DNA of 64,000 nucleotides from positions 124,001-188,000 of the forward strand of contig NZ_JABFMU010000001.1 in the NCBI RefSeq assembly GCF_013359695.1, in the 5' to 3' direction. The notes below the pieces were generated by a model. That model was not told the DNA's origin. It did no database searches and saw nothing but the letters and a program-made list of their open reading frames with translations. The number at the start of each line of letters is the position of its first letter. The stretch's first letter is position 1. The stretch comes from Pseudomonas sp. C2B4 (GTDB lineage Bacteria > Pseudomonadota > Gammaproteobacteria > Pseudomonadales > Pseudomonadaceae). A program made the position numbers and the translations under genes. Below are positions 18,416-28,005 of the stretch, piece after piece.

Positions 18416-20374
18416 ATGCAAGTCGATCTCGATGAAGAGGGGGCGCAGGTAGCCGGGTTACCGCGCTTTCAGCAGGCGGTTTTTCAGGGGCGGCGATTGC
18501 GTCAGTTCGCGATCGGCTTCGGCGTGCTGGTGGCAATGGGGCTGGTATCGGGATTCTTCGTCGGGCTGTTTGCGCCGCAATCCCTGTGGCCGTCGTTGTT
18601 GTTCAATTTAAGCGCTGCGTTGCTGGTATGGGTGGCGGGTCTGCAATCGGCCTGGTGGGTGACGCAATGGCGGGCGCGGGCAATGAATCCCGTGGTGCCA
18701 GTCGTCGTCGCTGAAGCAGTCGAATCCCCGGTGGGATGGTACGAGCGACTATTGGATCGGCTGGGCCAAAGCGGGATGCACCTGTTCCGGCAAATCGGTG
18801 CGCCGACCCTCTGGCTCGGCGGGTGGGCGTTGTTGGCGCTGCTCTGCATCGAACAGGCCTGGAACCTTGGCTTGCCGCCCGCTGCGCTGGGATTGTCCGC
18901 CACTGTCGGCGCCGCCCTGGCGCTGTTGCTGGCTTTCGGTTTGCTGGTGCTGGAGCGCCACCTGGCCCAGGAAAACCCGGCTCAGTGGCCCGAAGCCGGA
19001 GCGTTGTCGCAGCTGGCGCGAGTGGCGATCATCAGCCTGGTACTGGGTGCGTTGTGCCTGTTGTTCGGCAGTGAAACGTCGGTCTGGCCCGTGCGTTTGG
19101 CAGTGTTGATCGGGCTGCTGCCGGGGCTGGTCGCAATCGAGCTGTTGCTGCGTGCCGTGCTGTCATTGTTCAGTCCTCGCCGCGAACAACTTGAACCAGC
19201 CTTGTTGGCCCGCAGCTTTGTCGCTGACATGCTGCGTTGGCCTCCGCAGCCGCTGCTGGCGTTGCAGCACGAACTGCACAATCGCTTCGGCATCGACCTG
19301 CGCCAGATCTGGGCGTTCACCTACATGCGCCGGGCATTTTTGCCGGTGCTGGCCGTTGTTGGTCTCGTGGGTTGGTCACTGACTGGCATCCACGAAATAC
19401 CGCTGCAGGGGCGAGGTATTTACGAGCGTTTCGGCAAACCGGTGGCGGTGTTTGGTCCCGGTTTGCATGCGGGTTTGCCCTGGCCGCTGGGTCGGGTGCT
19501 GAGTGTCGAAAACGGCGTGGTTCATGAGTTGGCCACCAGTGTCGGCGAAACGGCTGCACCGATGCAGGCCGACCCCGCTGAAGGCCCGGCGCCGATCACG
19601 GCCAACCGGTTGTGGGACGCGAGCCATGTGAATGACAAATCCCAGGTGATCGCCAGCAGTCGCGCCGACCAGCAGAGCTTTCAGATCGTCAACATGGACG
19701 TGCGTTTCGTCTATCGCATCGGCCTGAGCGATCAGGCGGCATTGGCGGCGACTTACAACAGCGCCGATGTGCCCACCCTGATCCGTAGCACCGCCAGCAG
19801 GATTCTGGTTCATGATTTCGCCTCGCGGACGCTCGACGGATTGCTCGGTGAAGACCGGGTAGGGCTGGCCGAAGAAATCGGCCGCGCGGTACAGGCAGAC
19901 CTGGAGAAACTTGGCAGTGGCGTGGAAATTCTCGCCACGGTGGTCGAAGCGATTCATCCGCCGGCCGGCGCTGCCAATGCCTATCACGGCGTGCAAGCGG
20001 CGCAGATTGGTGCGCAGGCCTTGATTGCCCGTGAGCGCGGTGCGGCGGCCGAAGCCACTAATCAGGCGCAGTTGCAGGCCAGCATCGCCCGCGATCAAGC
20101 GACGGCCAGCGCTCGTGAAATCCACGCGGGGGCGCAAGCAGCCGACCTTAAATTCGGTGCCGAGAAAAAAGCTTACGCCAGTGCCGGTCAGGCCTTCGTA
20201 CTGGAGCAATACCTCAGTCAACTTTCCCAAGGCCTGGCCAATGCCAGGTTGCTGGTGCTCGATCATCGCCTGGGCGGTAGCAACAATGCGCCGACCATCG
20301 ACCTGCGTACCTTCACGTTGCCGGCTGATCCTGCGCCGTCGCGTCAAACCGCTCAGCCAGGAGCTGCCCATTGA
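18416..20374 (+). CDS. SPFH (HflK-like) membrane protein with extended multi-TM N-terminus
   Basis: This protein of about 652 residues has an N-terminal region with several hydrophobic helices (about 30-260), including FAIGFGVLVAMGLVSGFFVGLFAP. A further membrane helix and a band-7/SPFH domain follow (about 315-560: YERFGKPVAVFGPGLHAGLPWPLG, then MDVRFVYRIG). The end is Ala-rich coiled coil (ARERGAAAEATNQAQLQASIARDQA). The family (HflK) scaffolds membrane microdomains and modulates FtsH. The N-terminal TM extension is unlike HflK of hflX-hflKC loci, where HflK has one TM. Two starts are possible, TTG 18389 or ATG 18416. The stop overlaps the next start. Confidence 0.8.
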   Translation: MQVDLDEEGAQVAGLPRFQQAVFQGRRLRQFAIGFGVLVAMGLVSGFFVGLFAPQSLWPSLLFNLSAALLVWVAGLQSAWWVTQWRARAMNPVVPVVVAEAVESPVGWYERLLDRLGQSGMHLFRQIGAPTLWLGGWALLALLCIEQAWNLGLPPAALGLSATVGAALALLLAFGLLVLERHLAQENPAQWPEAGALSQLARVAIISLVLGALCLLFGSETSVWPVRLAVLIGLLPGLVAIELLLRAVLSLFSPRREQLEPALLARSFVADMLRWPPQPLLALQHELHNRFGIDLRQIWAFTYMRRAFLPVLAVVGLVGWSLTGIHEIPLQGRGIYERFGKPVAVFGPGLHAGLPWPLGRVLSVENGVVHELATSVGETAAPMQADPAEGPAPITANRLWDASHVNDKSQVIASSRADQQSFQIVNMDVRFVYRIGLSDQAALAATYNSADVPTLIRSTASRILVHDFASRTLDGLLGEDRVGLAEEIGRAVQADLEKLGSGVEILATVVEAIHPPAGAANAYHGVQAAQIGAQALIARERGAAAEATNQAQLQASIARDQATASAREIHAGAQAADLKFGAEKKAYASAGQAFVLEQYLSQLSQGLANARLLVLDHRLGGSNNAPTIDLRTFTLPADPAPSRQTAQPGAAH

Positions 20375-21414
20375 GCCAGACTCACACTCATGATCATGAT
20401 GATCACGCCGGCCACGATCATGGCCATGGCGGGCATCACCACCACGGCCACCACCATCACCATCATGGCGATCCACAGGAAGCCGGCCCGTTTCCCTGGA
20501 GGCGAATGGGTTGGGCTGCACTGCTTGTGGCGTTCGCCGTTGCAGCGGCGAGCCTGGTGCAGGTGAGGTCGGGAGAGGCCACGGTCATCACCCGTTTCGG
20601 CAATCCATCGCGGGTGTTGCTGGAACCGGGCCTTGGCTGGCGCTGGCCGGCGCCGTTCGAAGCGGCGATCCCGGTCGATCTTCGGCTGCGCACCACATCC
20701 AGCGGTTTGCAGGACGTGGGTACGCGGGATGGTCTGCGTATCATCGTTCAGGCGTACGTGGCCTGGCAGGTGCAGGGCGACCCGGACAATGTGCAGCGCT
20801 TCATGCGCGCCGTACAGAATCAGCCGGATGAAGCGGCGCGGCAGATCCGCACCTTTATCGGCTCGGCCCTGGAAACCACCGCCAGTAGTTTCGATCTGGC
20901 TAACCTTGTGAACACCGACGCCAGCCAGGTGCGTATCGCTGATTTCGAATCGCAGCTGCGCCAGCAAATCGATCAGCAGTTGCTGACGACTTATGGCGTT
21001 CGGGTACTACAGGTTGGCATTGAGCGTTTGACCTTGCCTTCGGTAACGCTCACGGCAACGGTCGATCGCATGCGTGCCGAGCGTGAAACCATCGCCACCG
21101 AACGTACCGCCATCGGCAAGCGCGAAGCGGCGCAAATTCGCTCCGCCGCCGAACGTGATGCGCGGATCGTGCAAGCCGATGCCACGGTGAAAGCCGCTGA
21201 CATCGAGGCGCAATCCCGCGTTGAGGCCGCGCAGATTTATGGGCGCGCCTACGCCGGTTCGCCGCAGCTGTACAACCTGCTGCGTTCGCTCGACACCTTG
21301 GGCACGGTGGTCACGCCGGGGACAAAACTTATTCTGCGCACCGATGCCGCGCCATTCCGAGTGCTGGTTGACGGTCCGCCAAGTCTCGATAACAAACCCG
21401 GGTCGCAACCATGA
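20371..21414 (+). CDS. HflK-like SPFH protein with His-rich N-terminus
   Basis: This 347-residue protein starts at TTG 20371, which overlaps the previous TGA (TTGA) and has CAGGAG upstream. Residues 2-33 are extremely rich in His, Asp and Gly (HDHDDHAGHDHGHGG followed by runs of His), a likely divalent-metal-binding tail facing the cytoplasm. One membrane helix follows (about 46-63), then the SPFH domain (VITRFGNPSRVLLEPGLGWRWP; VQAYVAWQVQGDPDNVQRF) and a coiled coil (RAERETIATERTAIGKREAAQ). The metal tail next to a P1B ATPase gene points to metal handling. The link is inference from sequence and context. Confidence 0.85.
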   Translation: MSQTHTHDHDDHAGHDHGHGGHHHHGHHHHHHGDPQEAGPFPWRRMGWAALLVAFAVAAASLVQVRSGEATVITRFGNPSRVLLEPGLGWRWPAPFEAAIPVDLRLRTTSSGLQDVGTRDGLRIIVQAYVAWQVQGDPDNVQRFMRAVQNQPDEAARQIRTFIGSALETTASSFDLANLVNTDASQVRIADFESQLRQQIDQQLLTTYGVRVLQVGIERLTLPSVTLTATVDRMRAERETIATERTAIGKREAAQIRSAAERDARIVQADATVKAADIEAQSRVEAAQIYGRAYAGSPQLYNLLRSLDTLGTVVTPGTKLILRTDAAPFRVLVDGPPSLDNKPGSQP

Positions 21415-22469
21415 GTGTGGTTCCACGTGGAACAAATGAGTTGAGCAGTCCCTGGATTCAGGCCGGGCGCCTGGCATTTCTCGCGCTGTACGCGGTGACG
21501 GTGTTGGCCGCGTTGGCGTGGGCATTCTCCAATGTGCGGCAGATCGATCCGCAAAACCGCGCCGTGGTTTTGCATTTTGGCGCACTGGATCGCATTCAGA
21601 ATGCCGGGTTGCTGTTGGCCTGGCCGCAACCCTTCGAGCAGGTGATTTTATTGCCGGCAGCGGAACGGGTTATCGAGCGACGTGTGGAAAATCTGCTGCG
21701 TAGTGATGCGGCATTGCAAGCCGATCGCGTCGCCAGTTTCGCTACACCGATCAGCGATGCACTGGCGGGTTCCGGTTACCTGCTGACCGGTGATGCCGGG
21801 GTGGTGCAACTGGATGTGCGGGTGTTCTACAAAGTCACTGACCCCTATGCCTTTGTGCTGCAAGGCGAGCACGTGCTGCCGGCATTGGATCGCCTGGTCA
21901 CTCGCAGTGCATTGGCACTGACGGCGGCGCGTGACCTGGACACCATTCTGGTGGCGCGACCGGAACTCATCGGCGCCGATAGCAAGGCCGCCGAAAGACG
22001 TGAACGCTTGCGCGGCGATCTGGTGCAGGCCATCAATCAACGCCTCACCGAGCTCACGGCGACCGGGCAGGGACTGGGGATCGAAGTGGCGCGAGTGGAT
22101 GTGCAATCGAGTTTGCCCGGCCCCGCGGTGAATGCTTTCAATGCCGTGCTGACCGCCAGCCAACAAGCCGACAAAGCGGTGGCCAACGCGCGAACCGACG
22201 CCGAGAAACTCACCCAGACCGCCAACGAGCAGGCTGATCGAACGCTGCAGGTCGCTCATGCACAGGCGAGTGAGCGGTTGGCGAAAGCCTCTGCCGACAC
22301 CGCCACGGTGTTGAGTCTGGCCAAGGCGCAACAACAGGGCACCGACCCGCAGATGTTGCTGCGGATTTACCGTGAGCGGATGCCGAAAATTCTTGGCCAG
22401 GCCGGTTCGGTGACCACGGTCGATCCGAAAGACGATTCCCGCCTGATCATTCAGGGAGCTTCACAATGA
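21411..22469 (+). CDS. HflC-like SPFH protein
   Basis: This 352-residue protein overlaps the previous gene by ATGA. It has one N-terminal membrane helix (about 20-40: LAFLALYAVTVLAALAWAF) and an SPFH domain beginning VRQIDPQNRAVVLHFGALDRI and containing VQLDVRVFYKVTDPYAFVL. A long Ala/Gln/Glu coiled coil (ADKAVANARTDAEKLTQTAN) precedes an HflC-like C-terminus (LLRIYRERMPKILG). It is the natural partner of the two HflK-like proteins upstream; together they could form a large membrane cage. Confidence 0.83.
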   Translation: MSVVPRGTNELSSPWIQAGRLAFLALYAVTVLAALAWAFSNVRQIDPQNRAVVLHFGALDRIQNAGLLLAWPQPFEQVILLPAAERVIERRVENLLRSDAALQADRVASFATPISDALAGSGYLLTGDAGVVQLDVRVFYKVTDPYAFVLQGEHVLPALDRLVTRSALALTAARDLDTILVARPELIGADSKAAERRERLRGDLVQAINQRLTELTATGQGLGIEVARVDVQSSLPGPAVNAFNAVLTASQQADKAVANARTDAEKLTQTANEQADRTLQVAHAQASERLAKASADTATVLSLAKAQQQGTDPQMLLRIYRERMPKILGQAGSVTTVDPKDDSRLIIQGASQ

Positions 22470-24364
22470 CCGCGCAAACCGCCGCTGCACCGAGCCTGTT
22501 GTCCTCGGCCGAACAACGCAGCGCCGCACGCCAGTTGACCCTGGCCATGCTCGCCCTCGGCTTGCTCGCCCTGGGTCTGGTCTGGCGCTGGTTGGCGCCC
22601 GAACAAACCGGTGTCAGCCAATTGCTCCTGGGTTTTGCTTCCTTGCTGGTGGCCGTGCCGGTCATGCGTTCGGCCTGGTACAGCCTGCGTTATCCGAGCC
22701 TGCACGGGATCACTGATCAGTTGATCGCCCTGGCTATGCTCGGTGCCTGGGCGACCGGTGATCTGCTGACGGCGGCACTGCTGCCGATCATCATGATCTT
22801 CGGTCATGTGCTGGAAGAGCGCAGTGTGATCGGTTCACAGGAAGCGATTCACGCCCTCGGAAAACTGACTCGCAGCCATGCGCGAAAGATTCAGGACGAC
22901 GGCTCCATCGTTGAAGTCGATAACAGCACGCTCAAGGCTGGCGATCGGGTGGAGGTGCGGGCGGGTGATCGGGTGCCAGCGGATGGGCGAGTGCTGTCCG
23001 GCCAGGCGAGTCTCGACACGGCCTCCATTACCGGGGAGTCGGTGCCGATAGAGGCGGGCATCGGCATGACGGTGTTCGGTGGGGCAATCAACCTTGATGG
23101 TCTGCTGCGCATCGAAGTGACCCGTACTGGCCACGAGTCGACCCTTGGCAAAGTGATTGCGCTGATGCAAAACGCCGAGCGTTCCAAGCCGCCGATCACG
23201 CGCCTGCTGGAGCGTTATGCCGGCAGCTACATGGTGCTGGTGTTGTTGCTGGCCGCAGTGACGTGGTTCATCACCAACGATGCCCAGGCGATGCTCGCTG
23301 TACTGGTGGCGGCCTGTCCCTGTGCGCTGGTGTTGTCGGCACCCGCCACGGCGATTGCCGGAGTGGCGGTGGCGGCACGGCACGGCATTCTGATCCGCAG
23401 CTCGGCGTTTCTTGAGGAGTTGGCAGACCTGACTTCGCTGGTGGTCGACAAGACCGGGACCTTGACCTTCGGCACCTTGCGTTTGCAAACCATCGAGAGC
23501 GCTTTGGCGGATCACAGTCACATCCGCAAACTCGCTGCCAGCCTCGGTTCGGCCAGCGGTCACCCGGTCAGCCGTGCGCTGGCCGGGCTGGTGACTCAAG
23601 AGCATTTTTTGTTGCTCACGGATATCCATGAACGCCAGGGATTGGGCGTGGTGGCCATGACGGAGCAGGGTGAGGCTGCGCTGGGACGACCTGAGCTGTT
23701 CGCTCAATTGAAGATCCCCACTTCCGCCGTTCCGGAGCACGATGGTCCGATTGCCGGGCTGGCGCTTAACGGTGAATTCCTCGCCTGGCTGCTGTTGGCT
23801 GACAGTGTGAAGCCCGAAGCCAGGTTTGCACTGAATGAATTGCGCGACCTTGGAATGGGCCGGCAACTGTTGCTCACCGGCGACCGGCAAAGTGTCGCGC
23901 ACACGCTGGCACGGGATGTTGGCATCAGTGATGTAGAAGCGCAGGCGTTGCCCGAGGACAAACTCAACCGTGTGTTGAAAGAAATTGGTAACGGTTTTCG
24001 GCCTATGGTGGTGGGGGACGGCATCAACGACTCGTTGGCCCTCAAGGCCGGCGTGGTCGGCGTGGCCATGGGTGCGGGCGGCGCGGACATCGCCTTGGCT
24101 TCGGCAGACATCGTGCTGATCGGCAGCGATTTGCGTCGTCTCGGGACGTGCGTGAGGTTGAGCCGTCAGTGTCGGCAAACCCTGCAGGTCAACGTGTTCA
24201 TCGGTCTGGGTTGGACCCTGGCGATCGTTGCCTTCGCCGCGTTCGGCTGGCTTGGCGCGGCCGGGGCAATGATTGCGGCATTGCTGCATAACTTCAGCAC
24301 GTTGCTGGTGCTGGGCAATGCGGGGCGATTGCTGCGGTTTCAGGAGCCGTTGCTCAAACTGTAG
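22466..24364 (+). CDS. P1B-type metal-translocating ATPase lacking an HMA domain
   Basis: This 632-residue inner-membrane pump starts within an ATGA overlap with the HflC-like gene. Motifs: TGES at about residue 189, CPC in TM at about 284-286 (ACPCALVLSA), phosphorylation site DKTGT at about 328, SGHPVS (the HP locus of P1B pumps) and GDGIND at about 517. There is no N-terminal heavy-metal-associated domain and only a short N-terminal tail. The last helix reads LLHNFSTLLVLGNAGR, with His where ZntA/CadA have Asp, so the metal (zinc, cobalt or another divalent) is not assigned. The His-rich partner upstream may supply metal binding in trans. Confidence 0.9.
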   Translation: MTAQTAAAPSLLSSAEQRSAARQLTLAMLALGLLALGLVWRWLAPEQTGVSQLLLGFASLLVAVPVMRSAWYSLRYPSLHGITDQLIALAMLGAWATGDLLTAALLPIIMIFGHVLEERSVIGSQEAIHALGKLTRSHARKIQDDGSIVEVDNSTLKAGDRVEVRAGDRVPADGRVLSGQASLDTASITGESVPIEAGIGMTVFGGAINLDGLLRIEVTRTGHESTLGKVIALMQNAERSKPPITRLLERYAGSYMVLVLLLAAVTWFITNDAQAMLAVLVAACPCALVLSAPATAIAGVAVAARHGILIRSSAFLEELADLTSLVVDKTGTLTFGTLRLQTIESALADHSHIRKLAASLGSASGHPVSRALAGLVTQEHFLLLTDIHERQGLGVVAMTEQGEAALGRPELFAQLKIPTSAVPEHDGPIAGLALNGEFLAWLLLADSVKPEARFALNELRDLGMGRQLLLTGDRQSVAHTLARDVGISDVEAQALPEDKLNRVLKEIGNGFRPMVVGDGINDSLALKAGVVGVAMGAGGADIALASADIVLIGSDLRRLGTCVRLSRQCRQTLQVNVFIGLGWTLAIVAFAAFGWLGAAGAMIAALLHNFSTLLVLGNAGRLLRFQEPLLKL

Positions 24365-24462
24365 GAGAGAGCTCTGCTCGCGAAAAACGGTTGGGAAACG
24401 CAGTCATTCAGACAGGGCGTGTAATCGTTCACGCCCATCGCGAGCAGGGCTCGCTCCTACAA
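24361..24462. repeat. REP doublet (REPIN) overlapping the P-ATPase stop
   Basis: Inverted copies at 24363-24390 and 24436-24462 use the TAGGAGAGAGC / GCTCGCTCCTA variant. The first copy begins inside the stop codon of the ATPase gene. The rest of the gap up to 24657 holds only the cfa leader and promoter region; I see no gene there. Confidence 0.8.
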
Positions 24463-24657
24463 ATGGATGGGTAGAAGGTTTACAGAACTGTGCGCCGAAT
24501 CTGTAGTCATTTAGGGTAAGAGCGATCATTTCTGCGAGTTCCCGGCAGTTTGTCGAGTGTCCCGGGACCATAGAAATCCGCTATTAGTTCGATAGCCAGC
24601 TATTTTTCCAGGATGGTCTAACCTCTCAGCAGACGTCTGAAACAAGGGGGATTTTCC

Positions 24658-25845
24658 ATGCTCGCGCAACTTCCACCGGCCTTACAGAATCTGCAGTTAC
24701 CGCTACGCCTGCGACTCTGGGACGGCCATGAGTTCAATCTGGGGCCGACGCCCAGCGTCACGATTGTGGTCAAGGACCCACAGATGGTTACCCAGTTCAC
24801 CCGCCCAAGCCTGGACTCGCTCGGCGCAGCGTTCGTCGAGGGCAAACTGGAGCTTGAAGGCTCTATCAGTGATGTGATCCGCGTGTGTGATGAATTGAGT
24901 CAGGCGCTGCTGGATGCGGATGAGGACAATCAGCCCGTCCGTGCCTTCCACGATAAAGAGACCGACGCCCAGGCCATTTCCTACCACTACGATCTTTCCA
25001 ATGCCTTTTATCAGCTCTGGCTCGACAGCGACATGGCCTATTCCTGCGCCTATTTCGAGACCGGTAGCGAGACTCTGGAGCAAGCCCAGCAAGCCAAGTT
25101 TCGGCATTTGTGTCGCAAGTTGCGTCTGCAACCTGGCGAATACCTGCTGGATGTCGGTTGCGGTTGGGGTGGGTTGGCGCGGTACGCGGCCCGTGAGTTC
25201 GGCGCGAAAGTATTTGGTATTACCCTCAGTAAGGAGCAACTCGCCCTGGCTCGGGATCGGGTAAAAGAAGAAGGTCTGGAGGACTTGATCGAGTTGCAAC
25301 TGCTCGATTACCGCGATCTGCCACAGGATGGTCGATTCGACAAAGTGGTCAGCGTCGGCATGTTCGAACACGTCGGTCATGCGAACCTGGCGGAGTACTG
25401 CAGTACCTTGTTCGGTGCGGTGAAAGAGGGTGGTTTGGTGATGAACCACGGGATCACCGCCAAGCACACCGATGGTCGCCCGGTGGGCCGTGGCGCCGGT
25501 GAATTCATCGGGAAATATGTGTTCCCTAATGGCGAACTACCGCACCTGTCGATGATTTCTGCCGAGATCAGCGAAGCAGGGCTTGAGATTGTCGACGTCG
25601 AAAGCCTGCGCCTGCACTACGCACGCACCCTGGATCACTGGAGCGAACGCCTGGAGGACAACCTCGAGGCCGCCGCGAAACTGGTTCCGGAACAGGCGCT
25701 GCGGATCTGGCGCCTGTACCTGGCGGGCTGCGCCTACGCGTTCGCCAGGGGCTGGATCAACCTGCACCAGATCCTTGCAGTGAAAGCGCACCCCGATGGC
25801 AGCCATGAACTGCCCTGGACTCGGGACGATATCTACAACCCTTAG
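24658..25845 (+). CDS. cfa: Cyclopropane-fatty-acyl-phospholipid synthase
   Basis: This 395-residue enzyme methylenates unsaturated acyl chains of membrane phospholipids using S-adenosylmethionine. The SAM site is [16 protein letters not shown] at about residue 162. Other family landmarks are [55 protein letters not shown] and the [11 protein letters not shown]-terminal stretch. Length matches E. coli Cfa. CFA synthases are typically stationary-phase (RpoS) genes; I could not pick a convincing sigma-S promoter. It converges with the cardiolipin synthase gene, the two stop codons overlapping. Confidence 0.96.
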   Translation: MLAQLPPALQNLQLPLRLRLWDGHEFNLGPTPSVTIVVKDPQMVTQFTRPSLDSLGAAFVEGKLELEGSISDVIRVCDELSQALLDADEDNQPVRAFHDKETDAQAISYHYDLSNAFYQLWLDSDMAYSCAYFETGSETLEQAQQAKFRHLCRKLRLQPGEYLLDVGCGWGGLARYAAREFGAKVFGITLSKEQLALARDRVKEEGLEDLIELQLLDYRDLPQDGRFDKVVSVGMFEHVGHANLAEYCSTLFGAVKEGGLVMNHGITAKHTDGRPVGRGAGEFIGKYVFPNGELPHLSMISAEISEAGLEIVDVESLRLHYARTLDHWSERLEDNLEAAAKLVPEQALRIWRLYLAGCAYAFARGWINLHQILAVKAHPDGSHELPWTRDDIYNP

Positions 25846-27281
25846 AGAATCGGCGAAATAAGCCGGGCGATCCGCATGCCGACCTGTTGCAGGCGGTGGG
25901 TCTCCCGGCCTTCTTCCTTGGCGATTTCGTGGGCTTGGGCGAAGTCATCGTTGAGCATCTGCTCCACTTTGGCGGCAAATGCGTTGTCGACGGTCAGCAG
26001 CATCACTTCGAAATTCAACCGGAACGAACGGTTGTCCATGTTGGCACTGCCAATGGCGCTGATATCGTTGTCGATCAGCACGACTTTCTGGTGCAGGAAG
26101 CCGGGTTCGTAGCGGAAGACCCGCACGCCTGCGCGTACTGCTTCGAAGGCATAGAGGCTGGAGGCGGCGTAGACGACTCGGTGATCGGGCCGTGAAGGAA
26201 GCAGGATCCGCACATCGACCCCGCGCAGTACCGCCAGGCGCAAGGCGGCGAATACCGCTTCGTCGGGGATGAAATACGGACTGGTGATCCATACCCGTTC
26301 GGTCGCTGCATGGATGGCCTCGACGAAGAACAGTGAACAGGTCTCGTAGGAATCCGCCGGTCCACTGGCAAGCATTTGGCACAGCACGCCGGCGTCCGGG
26401 TAGACCTCCGGCAGGATCATCGGCGGTAATGAACGGGCTGCCCAGAACCAGTCTTCAGCGAAGGATTCCTGCATGCAGGCCACCACCGGTCCGCGTACCT
26501 GGACGTGAGTATCGCGCCAAGGCGCCAGGGGTGGTTTCTCCCCCATGTACTCGTCCCCCACGTTGTGCCCGCCAACGAAGCCGAGCATGCCGTCGACCAC
26601 CACGATCTTGCGGTGGTTGCGGAAGTTGACCTGGAAACGGTTGAGCCAGCCGCTACGGGTCGCGAAGGCTTTGACCTCGACACCGCCATCACGCAATGCC
26701 TGTACATAACTGTGGGGCAGGGAATGGCTGCCGATTCGGTCATAAAGCAGGTAGACCGCCACGCCTTCGGCGGCTTTTTCCAGCAGCAGGTTTTGCAGGC
26801 GCCGGCCGAGGCGGTCGTCATGAATGATGAAAAACTGGATCAGCACCGCTTCCTTGGCTTGGCGGATGGCATTGAATATCGCATCGAAGGTGGCCCGGCC
26901 ATTGATCAGCAATTTCACTTCATTGTTGGCCAGGCAGGGCATGCGCCCCAACTTCGGCATCGCCCTCAGGGAGGCGTAGGCGGTGGAAGCGCGAGCGGTG
27001 AGCGCTTCCTCTACCCAGGGTCGCCAGTTGAGCTCGGAGATGGCTTTGCGCATTTCTTCGTTGGCCTGGCGCCGGGCCTTGATGTACCCATCGAAGGTAC
27101 TGCGGCCGAATACCAGATAGGGGATGAGCGTCAGGTAGGGCATGAAGATCAGTGACAAGGCCCAGGCGATGGAGCCTTGGGCGGTTCGCACGGTCAACAC
27201 GGCATGGATGGCTGCGATCGTGCCCAGGGAGTGCAGCAATGCGATGGTGTAGCCGAAAATATGGGGTCCGAAATAATCCAT
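25842..27281 (-). CDS. cls: Cardiolipin synthase (phospholipase D family)
   Basis: This 479-residue inner-membrane enzyme condenses phosphatidylglycerol to cardiolipin. Two N-terminal membrane helices (about 5-28 and 38-58) are followed by two HKD motifs: [20 protein letters not shown] at about residue 217 and [20 protein letters not shown] at about 395. Both carry the HxKxxxxD catalytic triad. Length and layout fit ClsA-type enzymes. Its 3' end overlaps that of cfa by three bases, so two membrane-lipid modification genes are convergent. Confidence 0.95.
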   Translation of the reverse strand: MDYFGPHIFGYTIALLHSLGTIAAIHAVLTVRTAQGSIAWALSLIFMPYLTLIPYLVFGRSTFDGYIKARRQANEEMRKAISELNWRPWVEEALTARASTAYASLRAMPKLGRMPCLANNEVKLLINGRATFDAIFNAIRQAKEAVLIQFFIIHDDRLGRRLQNLLLEKAAEGVAVYLLYDRIGSHSLPHSYVQALRDGGVEVKAFATRSGWLNRFQVNFRNHRKIVVVDGMLGFVGGHNVGDEYMGEKPPLAPWRDTHVQVRGPVVACMQESFAEDWFWAARSLPPMILPEVYPDAGVLCQMLASGPADSYETCSLFFVEAIHAATERVWITSPYFIPDEAVFAALRLAVLRGVDVRILLPSRPDHRVVYAASSLYAFEAVRAGVRVFRYEPGFLHQKVVLIDNDISAIGSANMDNRSFRLNFEVMLLTVDNAFAAKVEQMLNDDFAQAHEIAKEEGRETHRLQQVGMRIARLISPIL

Positions 27282-27414
27282 GGGGGGCAGCCTTGCTCCT
27301 GAAGATTCAATGCTTAACAGACCATGTTCCGGGCAGAATGTCGCTATTTAATTGGCCCATGAACCGAAGCCCGTGGCCGACGTCTAACGGCCACTATCGA
27401 TCAGGAGTTACATG

Positions 27415-27936
27415 ATGAACGTTCGTCTGCTGGGTTTGGCCATTACCTTGGGTTTGGCACTTCCTGTGGCTGCTCAGGCGCAGATGCTTCAACCGGGCTT
27501 GTGGGAATTGACCACCAGTAACATGAAGGTGGATGACCAGAACCTGCCGGATCTGCAACTGATCCTCGGTCAGATTCAAAGCCAGATGACCCCTGAGCAG
27601 CGTGCGCAGCTGGAAAAACAGGGCATCACCATGGGCGGCAAAGGGATTCGCGCCTGCCTGACGCCGGAGCAGGTCAAGACCGACGATATCCCGCTGACCG
27701 ACCCGCAGTCGGGCTGCAAGCAGGAAATCACCGATCGCACCGGTAACCAATGGAAATTCCGCTTCAGTTGCCCGAAGGCGCAGGGGGCGGGTGTTGCTAC
27801 CTTCCTCAGTGACCGTGAGTTCACCACCAAGGTCAACGGCACCTTCAATGCCACCGGCATTCAGCAGAAGGGTAGCCTTGAGAGCCGCGCGGTGTGGTTG
27901 GGGCAGGATTGCGGGGCAGTCAAGCCAAGAGCCTAA
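27415..27936 (+). CDS. DUF3617 periplasmic protein
   Basis: This 173-residue protein has a clear signal peptide (MNVRLLGLAITLGLALPVAAQA). The mature part begins QMLQPGLWELTTSNMKVD, the hallmark of DUF3617, and has conserved Cys in IRACLTPEQ, SGCKQEI, FSCP and QDCG that may form two disulfides. Two adjacent ATGs exist (27412 and 27415); AGGAG spacing favours the second. Function is unknown. Confidence 0.8.
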   Translation: MNVRLLGLAITLGLALPVAAQAQMLQPGLWELTTSNMKVDDQNLPDLQLILGQIQSQMTPEQRAQLEKQGITMGGKGIRACLTPEQVKTDDIPLTDPQSGCKQEITDRTGNQWKFRFSCPKAQGAGVATFLSDREFTTKVNGTFNATGIQQKGSLESRAVWLGQDCGAVKPRA

Positions 27937-27940
27937 AAGC

Positions 27941-27988
27941 TTCGCAGGCAAGCCTCGCTCTTGCAGGAGCAAGGCTTGCCCGCGATGG
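27941..27988. repeat. Compact degenerate REP doublet
   Basis: CTTCGCAGGCAAGCCTCGCT and, inverted, AGGCTTGCCCGCGATGG are nearly adjacent between the DUF3617 gene and the 3' end of the ThrRS-like gene. It may serve as a bidirectional transcription stop. Confidence 0.7.
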
Positions 27989-28005
27989 CGTCAGCAGGGT
28001 CAACA

